7,089 nucleotides of DNA from Thermoplasmatales archaeon ex4484_36 (GTDB lineage Archaea; Thermoplasmatota; Penumbrarchaeia; Penumbrarchaeales; EX4484-36), in the NCBI GenBank assembly GCA_002254765.1, contig NJDV01000033.1, positions 1 through 7,089 of the forward strand, written 5' to 3'. A program made the position numbers and the translations under genes. The notes beneath the pieces are model-generated. The model saw only the letters and a list, made by a program, of their open reading frames with translations. It made no database searches and was not told the origin of the DNA. Shown here in pieces: positions 1 through 6,444 of the stretch. The first letter of the stretch is position 1. Every line of letters starts with the position of its first letter.

Positions 1-460
1 AGAGAGAGTTTCTCTAGTACATATTTGGCATAGTAGCCATAAATATAGAGGGAGATGCCATTGTCCAGAATCTGCGTCTTTATTATGGACGCTTTGTCCC
101 TGTAGAAGTAATTGGAAGCCACTATCACCACAAGCGAGTAGGAAGTGAAGGACATGGAATCACTCCACTGAACCTGCTCGTAGCTCCATCCTTCTTGGTC
201 CGCAATCTTCTTCACCCAGACGAAAATCTCGTTCTCATATCACTCCACTGAACCTGCTCGTAGCTCCATCCTTCTTGGTCCGCAATCTTCTTCACCCAGA
301 CGAAAATCTCGTTCTCATATGTGTTCGCACTGGAGCCCTGGGTGGCTAGGAGAATGTCTGCCCCGGAAGCCCTCACTCCTGAAGAGGGGCTCCGCACGTT
401 CGCCACACCCTCGGCATCCCCTGTAATACTTTTTTCCTTTCCCGACAACTTGCTGCTCAT
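1..460 (-). pseudogene. Unrecognised protein gene, 3' end off window, interrupted by an 80-bp tandem duplication
   Basis: I do not recognise this protein. The ATG at 460 is chosen because GGGGGTGGT lies 4 nt upstream; an in-frame TTG at 478 is weaker. As written, the frame stops at 212-214 because the exact 80-bp duplication (161-320) shifts it. With one copy removed, the frame is open from 460 to the left edge, about 126 residues. In that reading, residues 1-45 are rich in Ser, Gly and Ala and look disordered. They are followed by a folded-looking segment with aromatic and hydrophobic strands (ENEIFVWVKKIADQEGW, then YSLVVIVASNYFYRDK and LYIYGYYAKYVLEKL). No signal peptide or membrane helix is visible after this start, but a hydrophobic mini-ORF lies directly upstream in another frame and could be its detached anchor. 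The gene is divergent from the dehydratase operon. It could be an intact gene with an assembly error, or a real frameshift mutant. Confidence 0.6.
161..320. repeat. Exact 80-bp tandem direct duplication
   Basis: Positions 161-240 and 241-320 are identical base for base; the period-80 match actually begins at 159. The unit is not a multiple of three (81 minus 1), so the second copy throws the minus-strand gene into a stop. Full identity means either a very recent duplication or an unresolved overlap left by assembly. Confidence 0.97.
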
Positions 461-464
461 AGAT

Positions 465-473
465 ACCACCCCC
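465..473 (-). promoter_or_regulatory. Ribosome binding site for the leftmost gene
   Basis: On the minus strand, GGGGGTGGT precedes the ATG at 460 by 4 nt. It resembles the archaeal GGAGGTGATC consensus and is the reason for preferring 460 over the TTG at 478. Confidence 0.5.
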
Positions 474-474
474 T

Positions 475-546
475 TCAAAGAACCAGTACGGTTAATACGA
501 TGGTTACCATCAGTACCCTTTTCAGAAGCACACTATACACCTCCAT
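475..546 (-). CDS. Possible 23-residue hydrophobic mini-ORF (signal anchor or micropeptide)
   Basis: An ATG at 546 opens a 23-codon frame ending in TGA at 477-475. The product begins MEVYSVLLKR and continues VLMVTIVLTVLVL, that is, a short head with a Lys-Arg pair followed by a 13-residue hydrophobic run, as in a signal peptide or small membrane peptide. GAGGT lies 9 nt upstream of the ATG (556-560), a plausible ribosome site. The stop is 14 nt before the ATG of the leftmost gene. Adding one T to the TTT run at 477-479 would fuse this frame to that gene (VLVL-LKGVVSMSSK) and give it an N-terminal anchor. It could therefore be a detached N-terminus, a free-standing micropeptide, or chance. Confidence 0.35.
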   Translation of the reverse strand: MEVYSVLLKRVLMVTIVLTVLVL

Positions 547-553
547 TTTAAAA
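546..553 (-). promoter_or_regulatory. Possible TATA-like box for the leftward gene
   Basis: TTTTAAAA is the only AT-rich octamer between the leftmost gene and the centre of the divergent region. Transcription would begin roughly 25 nt further left. It overlaps the start codon of the mini-ORF, so if this is the real TATA box the mini-ORF would not be transcribed from its own ATG. Confidence 0.25.
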
Positions 554-611
554 GAACCTCTATTAGGGAGCTGAAACTGCGGTTGTGTGGCACCATACCT
601 ATGATGCTACG

Positions 612-646
612 TCTATAAAGTTTATGGTATTGTCATATAAAAAATT
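612..646 (+). promoter_or_regulatory. Candidate TATA boxes for the dehydratase operon
   Basis: Two AT-rich boxes face the dehydratase genes: TATAAAGT at 614-621, which sits in an 11-nt near-palindrome (ATAAA-G-TTTAT, 615-625), and CATATAAAAAATT at 634-646. Archaeal TATA boxes lie about 26 nt before the start of transcription, so either would give a leader of more than 130 nt before the ATG at 801. The remainder of the 461-800 gap shows no RNA gene that I can recognise. Confidence 0.4.
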
Positions 647-787
647 TGTTGGATGCTATCTGAATACTTCCTCCATTCCTTGGGGGAATTGACCCTCCCG
701 GGGGAGGAAGAAAAAAGACTGATAGGCATTATTGAAGATGTCCTTGAAGTCACGGGAATCTTTTTATTATACGGCGAAATCCTCTTT

Positions 788-794
788 GGTGGGG
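788..794 (+). promoter_or_regulatory. Ribosome binding site deciding the large-subunit start
   Basis: GGTGGGG lies 6 nt before the ATG at 801. Together with the family-typical N-terminus MPMTVVEKIM it favours 801 over the in-frame TTG at 732 and ATG at 738. Confidence 0.5.
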
Positions 795-800
795 TCCAAT

Positions 801-2048
801 ATGCCCATGACTGTCGTCGAGAAGATTATGGCCGCCCACAGCGGGAAGAAGAGCGTCTCTGCGGGTGACATCCTCTGGATAGACGTAGATGCGAGAACGG
901 CTAGAGACTTCGGCGGGCCCAACGTGGTGAAACACCTTAAAAAGAACTTCGAACCCCCATATGTTGCAGATCCCAAGAGAACCTTTTTCACTTTTGACCT
1001 GAGCACCCCAGCAAGAACAATAAAATACGCCATAAGCCAGCATCTGCTCAAGGAGTTCGCTAAGGAGACGGGGGTTGCGGTCTTTGACGTGGATGAGGGG
1101 ATAGGCACCCACGTGCTTATAGAGAAGGGCATCGTTAGGCCCGGGGACGTTGCAGTTGGAACGGACAGCCATTACAACATTCTGGGGGCGGTAGGTGCCT
1201 TTGGCCAGGGGATGGGGGACAAAGACATTGCCTTCGCTTTCAAGACTGGCAGGATTTGGTTTGAGGTGCCCCCCACTATGAAAATAAAGGTAGAGGGCGC
1301 CTACTCCTGGCCTGCGACAGCAAGGGACCTCACCTTTGCGGTCATGAGGGAGGTAGGCTCCTCCGGGGCTCTAGGAAGGGCAATTGAGTACACGGGGGAT
1401 GCTGTAGAGAGGCTCTCGCTGGACGGCAGGATAACCCTAGCATCGCAGACCACGGAGATGGGGGGCATCGTTGGATTCATACCTCTGAACGGGGAGGTCA
1501 GACGGTTCCTAGAGGAGAGGAGTGGACAGAGGGTGAAAGAGGTTCTGCCGGATAATGATGCGGAGTATGTTGACGAGCTGAGCGTGGAAGTGGTGGGGCT
1601 AGAGCCCTTGGTGGCAGCACCTCCAAGTCCTACAAACGTCAAATCCGTATCCGAGCTTGAGGGGATGGAAATAGACTCCGTCTTCGTCGGCTCCTGCACG
1701 GAGGGGCGCTATGAGAACCTTCTTCAGGTGGCAAGGGTGCTGAAAGGAAAGAAGGTAAAGAAGGGAGTCACCTTCAAAATAACTCCGGCCACGAAAGAGG
1801 TTTGGGCCCGTGCCATACGGGATGGCCTGGTCGACATCTTCCTTAAGGCGGGGGCGGTTGTCTTCTCCAACCCAGGCTGTGGAGGCTGTGCAGAAGGAAT
1901 GGCAGGGCTTGTGGGGGAGGGGGAGGTGGAACTGTCTACCACAAACAGAAACTTCCCCGGAAAACAAGGCCCGGGGAAGGTCTATCTGGTCTCAGCAGCC
2001 ACCGCGGCGGCCTCGGCGGTTAAGGGTTATCTTACAGGAGCGTGGTAG
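801..2048 (+). CDS. leuC: Aconitase-superfamily dehydratase large subunit (3-isopropylmalate dehydratase / homoaconitase type)
   Basis: This is the 415-residue catalytic large subunit of a LeuC/HacA-type hydro-lyase. The family isomerises 2-hydroxy acids (2- to 3-isopropylmalate, or homocitrate to homoisocitrate) through a 4Fe-4S cluster in the cytoplasm. The start at 801 gives the usual opening MPMTVVEKIM and a normal archaeal length. The three cluster cysteines are visible: Cys299 in GSCTEGR, and Cys360 and Cys363 in PGCGGC. The family signature NRNFPGK is at 382-388 and the GTDSH motif at 120-124. Some residues are unusual: the usual Asp-His-x-x-Pro motif reads FDLSTPA (65-71), GI-C-HQ reads GIGTHV (100-105), and GSCTNGR has Glu for Asn. 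I remember similar motifs in a divergent, uncharacterised LeuC-like clade, so the substrate is uncertain and the leuC symbol is provisional. The small subunit follows after 1 nt. No leuA or leuB is in view. Confidence 0.85.
   Translation: MPMTVVEKIMAAHSGKKSVSAGDILWIDVDARTARDFGGPNVVKHLKKNFEPPYVADPKRTFFTFDLSTPARTIKYAISQHLLKEFAKETGVAVFDVDEGIGTHVLIEKGIVRPGDVAVGTDSHYNILGAVGAFGQGMGDKDIAFAFKTGRIWFEVPPTMKIKVEGAYSWPATARDLTFAVMREVGSSGALGRAIEYTGDAVERLSLDGRITLASQTTEMGGIVGFIPLNGEVRRFLEERSGQRVKEVLPDNDAEYVDELSVEVVGLEPLVAAPPSPTNVKSVSELEGMEIDSVFVGSCTEGRYENLLQVARVLKGKKVKKGVTFKITPATKEVWARAIRDGLVDIFLKAGAVVFSNPGCGGCAEGMAGLVGEGEVELSTTNRNFPGKQGPGKVYLVSAATAAASAVKGYLTGAW
2036..2040 (+). promoter_or_regulatory. Ribosome binding site for the small subunit
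   Basis: AGGAG lies within the last codons of the large subunit, 9 nt before the GTG at 2050. It supports translation from GTG rather than from the longer upstream frame. Confidence 0.6.
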
Positions 2049-2049
2049 G

Positions 2050-2616
2050 GTGAAGCCAACTGTGATCAAGGGCAGGGTATGGATGCTCACGGACGATAAG
2101 GGAAGAAGGCTGGACGATGTGGACACTGACATGATATACCACAACCGCTACCTCACGGTGACGGACCCGGAGGATATGAAGAGATATGCCTTCTCAAACC
2201 TCCCGGGGTGGGAGGATTTCCCCAAGAAAGCAGTGCCGGGTGATATACTTATTGTGGGCAGGAACTTTGGCGCAGGGTCCTCCCGCCAGCACGCAGTTGA
2301 CTGCTTCATAGCACTCGGGATATCCGCCATAGTGGGGGAGTCCTTCGGTGCCATATACAAGAGGAACGCCATAAACTCCGGCTGGCCCCTCCTTGAGGCC
2401 CCCGGGGTCTTTGACACCGACCTCAAAACGGGGGATGTGGTGGAGATAGACCTGAAGAGGGGAGAGATAAAAAGGGAGGGAGAGCTTCTAATCAGGGCAA
2501 AGCCCTTCTCAAGGGTTCAGATGGACATATATCAAGCCGGGGACCTTTTCGCCTACGCTAAGACCTCCACTAAGGCGTCTCCTCCTCCTCGCTCTGGGCA
2601 GGGAAGAAACGGGTGA
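2050..2616 (+). CDS. leuD: Aconitase-superfamily dehydratase small subunit (LeuD/HacB type)
   Basis: This 188-residue swivel-domain subunit pairs with the preceding large subunit to form the dehydratase. GTG at 2050 is chosen because it lies 1 nt after the upstream stop, has AGGAG in front, and gives the standard opening (V/M)KPTVIKGRVW; the frame stays open further upstream only because it shadows the large-subunit gene. Visible motifs are DVDTDMI (23-29), the substrate-loop segment RYLTVTD (33-39), GRNFGAGSSRQHA (70-82) carrying the catalytic serine region, and YKRNAINSG (103-111). Known family members carry YLRT for isopropylmalate or YLRK for homoaconitate in the loop; here it is YLTV, without the arginine, and the usual NFGCGSSREH reads NFGAGSSRQH. 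The substrate is therefore uncertain. The last 15 residues (from about 174) are low complexity (KASPPPRSGQ) and lie in the antisense overlap with the next gene. Length is slightly above the usual 160-170 residues because of this tail. Confidence 0.85.
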   Translation: MKPTVIKGRVWMLTDDKGRRLDDVDTDMIYHNRYLTVTDPEDMKRYAFSNLPGWEDFPKKAVPGDILIVGRNFGAGSSRQHAVDCFIALGISAIVGESFGAIYKRNAINSGWPLLEAPGVFDTDLKTGDVVEIDLKRGEIKREGELLIRAKPFSRVQMDIYQAGDLFAYAKTSTKASPPPRSGQGRNG

Positions 2617-5600
2617 TGCTGTCTGATCGGTCCCACGTTACCAGTTGGGCCCTTATGAGGTTCTTCACGTGGTAGTTGACAATCTGCCGGGATATGCCCA
2701 GCTCCCTCGCGATATCCTTCACCGTTATGCCGGGCCTCTCAAGGATCTTGTTGAATATCTCCTCCTGCTTTGTTATGTTGCCCCTCACCTGGTTTACGGA
2801 TACCTCCGTGGGATAGTACCTGCGGTACATCCCATCTATCTCACTTCTTATGAAACCGTGCTTCTCAAGGACCCTGAGGTGATATGCCAGTGTTCCATTG
2901 TTGAGGTTTAGGTTCCTCTTTATGTTTGAATAGTGGTCCCCGGGGTTCGCTATGATATAGCCGCGTATGAGACCTCTTATCTCATGATCCAGGACGTCCT
3001 TTTTGCTCAACTTTGAGTAAAGGTTCACGGCTAGTGCAAATATAAGCGTCCCAAACATCACGTACATAATCAACGCCAGTATACCACCTCCCAGAAGAAG
3101 CACTCCAATTAACTCTGCCCTCCCAACCTCCTTCCCAGTGGTGGGCGTGAAGTCCCAGCCAGGAGATAGGGGGAAGGGGTCTGAGTTGTCTCCCACCCCA
3201 TCACCATCAGAATCCTTCCATTCGTTGGGGTCTAAAGGAAAAGCGTCATCTGCATCCCCCACACCGTCCCCGTCGTAATCCTGCCAGTTCATGGGGTCGT
3301 TGGGGAAGGCATCCAGGAAATCTGGATAACCGTCACCGTCAGAATCTACAGGCTTAAATGGGCTCGGAATGCTTATCTGAACGGCGGCTGGCAGGGAGCT
3401 TTTATCGCCGGTCAGAGCCCTGATTTGAATGCGGTATTCGCCGGCGGAGAGGAGGTCATAAGGCAGAAATATGGACCACTCCTCTGTGCCTTCCGCTGGG
3501 CTCCACTCACCGCTGTCCACCCTCCAGAGGACCCTCTCTACCGGGTCGTCCTCATCCCCTGCCACGCCCCATATCTCCACACCCTCCTCTCCCATCCGTT
3601 TTCCCTCAACCTTTATCCAGATGGGGTCATCAACCGCCACCACCACCACCCACATCGTGCCAGAACCCACAACCTCTCCCTCCTTGAAGGCCTCCACTAC
3701 AACCACCCCCTCCCCATAGCAGTTCCTCTGAGGGGTCAGGGTAATGTTGCTCTCCCCCATCCGGACCTGCATCCACTGGAGGCTGCACTTGGCCCGAAGA
3801 GTCACACCTTTGAAGTCACCCTCAATCTTCAAAGGCACGGTGGTTGGAGGAGAGTCCTCAAGCATGTTCAGCCTGTACGGCAGTTTCACAGACACAGGGT
3901 TCGACGGTATAAGCTTGAGAACCAGCTTTACAACAGAGCGGTTCAGCCTCTCCGGGACAGAGTAAGCCCCGGGGGCGTGGGGGAGGGGTGAGAGGGGCTC
4001 ATCAGAGGCAAGGAGCTGAACCTCCACCTCGCTTTCAGCGTACAGTTCTCTCGTCCAGCCCATAAGAAGGTGCCCGGATCTTATTTCAAGGCTGAAGGCG
4101 TCCGTTATATAGGTCAAGAGGGCCTTCTCCCCGCTGAGGAGGTAGTAGAGAATCTCTTTCCCCTCCGGGTCCACTGCTGGAGGGGTTCTCTCAAGGTCAA
4201 GGAGCGTTCCACTATCTCCCCGAACGGTGAACTCAAGGCTGCCGATGGTTATCTCAGGGGGCTCATTCTCCCTCACAACAATAAGCTCTATCGGCGGGGC
4301 ATCTACAGACCACACACCGTCGTAGGCCGTCACCTGAATAGTTCCGTGTATGGGGGAGACGACCGTAAGGGGCGGACCTATGCGGAGGATGGACCCCTCC
4401 AGGTGAACCTTGATTCCGGGCAAACAGTAGGTCTCAACGGAGTATTGAAGTTCATCTGGGGGGAGCATGTCATCCCTGAAATGCTCAGATAGATCAATTA
4501 TCACCTCCTCCCCGCCCATTCTCAGCTTTACCTGCCCCGGGAGGGGGGAGAATATCTCCGGCGGGGCATTCCACAGCAGGTGAGGGGAGGAGAGCACTAC
4601 CAATCCGGGGCCGGTTCCCACCACCTTAATGGGAAGGTCCCCTGACCTGCTGACTACGCCGCTCAAATAATCTTTCAGAGTGGCGTTGAGGAGGGTGGAT
4701 ATGGTCACATTCAGCGAATAGGTCACGCTGAGGTTTTTAAGGAGCGCCATACCCTCCACCACCTGGAAGGGGAGGTACACCTCCTTGAAGGCGTTTCCCC
4801 ATCCATCGGTAAGAACCCTGCCGGTGCTACGAATGTGAGAGGGCTCCACAACCTCCCTCCTCTCACCTCCCACAAGCTTCTCCATTCCCGCAGGAGTGGA
4901 GAGGACGCAGTACCTCCTTAAGGGGTAGTCCAGGACGAGCACTGTTCCGCCGTACACCCTGGGACCGAAGATGGTGAGGTACTCGGGCGTGAAGACCGCC
5001 GCTGGGGGACAGTAATAGAAGGCCCTGCTGACTTTAAGAATAGGTGGGTACTCACCCATACCCTCCGAGAAGGCGTAGATGGTCAGGTCCCTCCTCTGAT
5101 TCCAAGCCAGAAGGTAGAAAACACCATCGGTAGGAGAGCCGAAGGACTTCAAACTCCAGGGGGACGAAGAGCCGCCGAGCCTCCCCAAGGGCAGGTGGTC
5201 AACTCTGCCCTCCTGCAGGTGAACCCTAAAAAGCGTTCTGTTATCTGGGGAGTAGAGGAGCAGGGTTCGCCCTGCGGAGAATAGAATGAACCTCTGCTCG
5301 GAGTACTCTCTTCTCCGGAAGGTGGTGTTTATCTCAGCCCCTCTGAAGGGAGGGGTGAGGGGCACCTTCAGATACTTAAGATACGAAGTGTCATCTACTA
5401 TTGCAACAAAGGAGCAGTTGCCCGAGCGCTCCTTGAAGAGGACGGGGGAGTATACACTCTTTGAAAGTCTCACACTGGAAGCGGTCATGCGGGAGGTGGA
5501 TATGTGATAGAGGTAGGAGGGATATTGGGTCAGGATTGCCACCTCTACCCCGCCTCTGCCTGAGAAGCCTTCGGCCCAAACGGGCCATCCGCACACGTCA

Positions 5601-6346
5601 AAGCCTCCCAGAAGAGTTCCATTGAGGAGTAGGTATACCTCCCTTGTGGAGATCTCCCTGGCGTCGGTGTAGAGAATTGCAGAGCGGGGAAGGGAGCGGA
5701 GAGGTACAGGGTAGAGGGGGCTGGAAAGCCCTCCCTTGATCACACTCCTTGAGAAATCCCCCTCGCCGGGTCTTAGGATCTCAAGCTGGTAGGCGCCCTG
5801 TGTGTAGTGCAGTGCCAGAAGTTCCACACCACCTTCAAGAGGCAATGTCCATTTACATCCCTCTCCGGGGCTCAGCCATCTCTGCTCCCCCCTCCCCGGG
5901 ATGGGAAGGGGCTCCACATCAACCTTTCCTCCCCGGACCAGCGCCCCTTCAGGAAGCAAGAAGCCTGTGGAGGTGTTGGAGGATGGGTGTAGAACCCTCC
6001 TCCGAGAGGTGTCCATGAAGCCACTCTGCTCTCCGAAGGAGCCAAAAGGCGGACCGCCGAATCCCCACTCCAGGAGGGAGTCTGCTCCGAGGTCTAACCC
6101 CACCTGGGAGGGGTAGGGGGGGCCCGCTCCGGTGGCGATTCTCAGTGAGAACTCCTCCACGCTTTTTATCTCCCCCCTAACGCTCACAGTGATGTTTGAT
6201 ACAGAATCCTCGCCAGGGGAGAGGCGGATAGTGACCTCCTCTATCTCCTCTCCACCCAGTGAGAAGGTGTTCACCTCCTCCGCAGTTACAGGGGAGAGGA
6301 GCATGGGGAGGGTGAGGAGGGCGGTGAGGAGGAGTTTCCTAATCAT
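2570..6346 (-). CDS. Membrane-tethered putative transcription regulator: large ectodomain, TSP3-like repeats, membrane segment, two winged helices
   Basis: The 1258-residue product begins at ATG 6346 because this gives a clear signal peptide (MIRKLLLTALLTLPMLLSPVTA, cleavage near residue 22); the frame continues 116 codons upstream but without such features. In order: a segment with LGADSLLEWGFGGPPFGSFG (86-105), of a style seen in archaeal surface proteins; a long beta-rich region to about 590, possibly propeller-like; Ig/cadherin-like modules at about 593-693, 694-821, 822-905 (EDSPPTTVPL, ending VVVVVAVDDP) and 906-1000; acidic DxDGDG repeats (1001-1063); a hydrophobic stretch (1077-1111); a winged helix (1118-1178) with SNIKRNLNLNNGTLAYHLRV; and a second winged helix (1190-1249) with DIARELGISRQIVNYHVKNL. 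About eleven N-x-S/T sequons lie in the ectodomain, as expected for an exported glycoprotein. I infer a one-component system: outside sensing, inside DNA binding, similar in idea to ToxR/CadC but with reversed order. The double helix-turn-helix pair resembles archaeal two-HTH regulators (COG3398-like). The ligand is unknown. Confidence 0.85.
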   Translation of the reverse strand: MIRKLLLTALLTLPMLLSPVTAEEVNTFSLGGEEIEEVTIRLSPGEDSVSNITVSVRGEIKSVEEFSLRIATGAGPPYPSQVGLDLGADSLLEWGFGGPPFGSFGEQSGFMDTSRRRVLHPSSNTSTGFLLPEGALVRGGKVDVEPLPIPGRGEQRWLSPGEGCKWTLPLEGGVELLALHYTQGAYQLEILRPGEGDFSRSVIKGGLSSPLYPVPLRSLPRSAILYTDAREISTREVYLLLNGTLLGGFDVCGWPVWAEGFSGRGGVEVAILTQYPSYLYHISTSRMTASSVRLSKSVYSPVLFKERSGNCSFVAIVDDTSYLKYLKVPLTPPFRGAEINTTFRRREYSEQRFILFSAGRTLLLYSPDNRTLFRVHLQEGRVDHLPLGRLGGSSSPWSLKSFGSPTDGVFYLLAWNQRRDLTIYAFSEGMGEYPPILKVSRAFYYCPPAAVFTPEYLTIFGPRVYGGTVLVLDYPLRRYCVLSTPAGMEKLVGGERREVVEPSHIRSTGRVLTDGWGNAFKEVYLPFQVVEGMALLKNLSVTYSLNVTISTLLNATLKDYLSGVVSRSGDLPIKVVGTGPGLVVLSSPHLLWNAPPEIFSPLPGQVKLRMGGEEVIIDLSEHFRDDMLPPDELQYSVETYCLPGIKVHLEGSILRIGPPLTVVSPIHGTIQVTAYDGVWSVDAPPIELIVVRENEPPEITIGSLEFTVRGDSGTLLDLERTPPAVDPEGKEILYYLLSGEKALLTYITDAFSLEIRSGHLLMGWTRELYAESEVEVQLLASDEPLSPLPHAPGAYSVPERLNRSVVKLVLKLIPSNPVSVKLPYRLNMLEDSPPTTVPLKIEGDFKGVTLRAKCSLQWMQVRMGESNITLTPQRNCYGEGVVVVEAFKEGEVVGSGTMWVVVVAVDDPIWIKVEGKRMGEEGVEIWGVAGDEDDPVERVLWRVDSGEWSPAEGTEEWSIFLPYDLLSAGEYRIQIRALTGDKSSLPAAVQISIPSPFKPVDSDGDGYPDFLDAFPNDPMNWQDYDGDGVGDADDAFPLDPNEWKDSDGDGVGDNSDPFPLSPGWDFTPTTGKEVGRAELIGVLLLGGGILALIMYVMFGTLIFALAVNLYSKLSKKDVLDHEIRGLIRGYIIANPGDHYSNIKRNLNLNNGTLAYHLRVLEKHGFIRSEIDGMYRRYYPTEVSVNQVRGNITKQEEIFNKILERPGITVKDIARELGISRQIVNYHVKNLIRAQLVTWDRSDSITRFFPAQSEEEETP
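2600..2995 (-). other. Region coding the tandem winged-helix DNA-binding domains
   Basis: The first domain (residues 1118-1178) shows the archaeal pattern YSNIKRNLNLNNGTLAYHL, then LRVLEKHGFIRSEIDGMYRRYYP, with the basic wing near the end. The second (1190-1249) shows ITVKDIARELGISRQIVNYHV and ends in TRFFP. A 10-residue linker separates them. The recognition helices are NNGTLAYHLRVLEKHG and SRQIVNYHVKNLIRA. The C-terminus is a short acidic tail (SEEEETP). Confidence 0.8.
3014..3118 (-). other. Region coding the membrane segment of the regulator
   Basis: Residues 1077-1111 (AELIGVLLLGG, ILALIMYVMFG, TLIFALAVNLYSK) form about 32 hydrophobic residues with no charge after the initial Glu. It is followed by SKLSKKD, a basic stretch expected on the cytoplasmic side. 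It is long for one helix but short for two full crossings. Confidence 0.7.
3158..3346 (-). repeat. Three thrombospondin type 3-like acidic repeats (protein level)
   Basis: Residues 1001-1063 contain DSDGDGYPDFLDAFPNDP, DYDGDGVGDADDAFPLDP and DSDGDGVGDNSDPFPLSP, spaced 22-23 residues apart. Such DxDGDGxxD units bind calcium in known proteins and act as stiff spacers; here they lie between the sensor-like modules and the membrane. Confidence 0.85.
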
Positions 6347-6366
6347 TGGGTATTGTTTAATTTTCG

Positions 6367-6381
6367 TTTTATTTATTTTTA
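6367..6381 (-). promoter_or_regulatory. Candidate TATA box for the regulator gene (short-leader or leaderless)
   Basis: On the minus strand, AAAAATAAATAAAA covers positions -35 to -21 relative to the ATG at 6346. There is no clear ribosome site between the box and the ATG (ACAATACCCA). This spacing fits a transcript that begins at or near the start codon. Confidence 0.45.
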
Positions 6382-6402
6382 TTTGTATCGGTGTCTCGAA
6401 TT

Positions 6403-6414
6403 TGATATTAAAAG
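6403..6414 (+). promoter_or_regulatory. Candidate TATA box for the rightward membrane-protein gene
   Basis: TGATATTAAAAG is the AT-rich box on the plus strand nearest the GC-rich hairpin at 6445-6483. Transcription from about 6435 would place the hairpin in the leader of the gene starting at 6516. The assignment is weak because this whole stretch is AT-rich. Confidence 0.25.
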
Positions 6415-6444
6415 GGATGCCGACCTCGGGGGGCGACCCCTCCT

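Noticed and set aside
321..551. A 76-codon plus-strand frame over the left gene
   Set aside because: It is antisense to the better supported minus-strand gene and has no ribosome site or motif.
694..707. CCTCCC-GG-GGGAGG palindrome followed by an A-run, considered as a terminator
   Set aside because: The run after the hairpin is A rather than T on the plus strand, and on the minus strand the T-run comes before the hairpin; the loop is also too small for the full stem.
732..800. Upstream TTG/ATG starts for the large dehydratase subunit
   Set aside because: The family normally begins at the MPMTVVEK segment, and a GGTGGGG site precedes the ATG at 801.
750..1172. Long minus-strand frames opposite the dehydratase genes
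   Set aside because: They mirror the codon structure of the conserved plus-strand gene and have no motif of their own.
1810..2049. Longer upstream start for the small subunit
   Set aside because: The extra 80 residues (Arg- and Pro-rich) are a shadow of the large-subunit gene, and the GTG at 2050 has AGGAG in front and a family-typical N-terminus.
3425..3991. A 188-codon open frame on the plus strand inside the regulator gene
   Set aside because: It is antisense to a convincing multi-domain protein, is His/Pro-rich as expected for a reverse frame, and has no recognisable motif.
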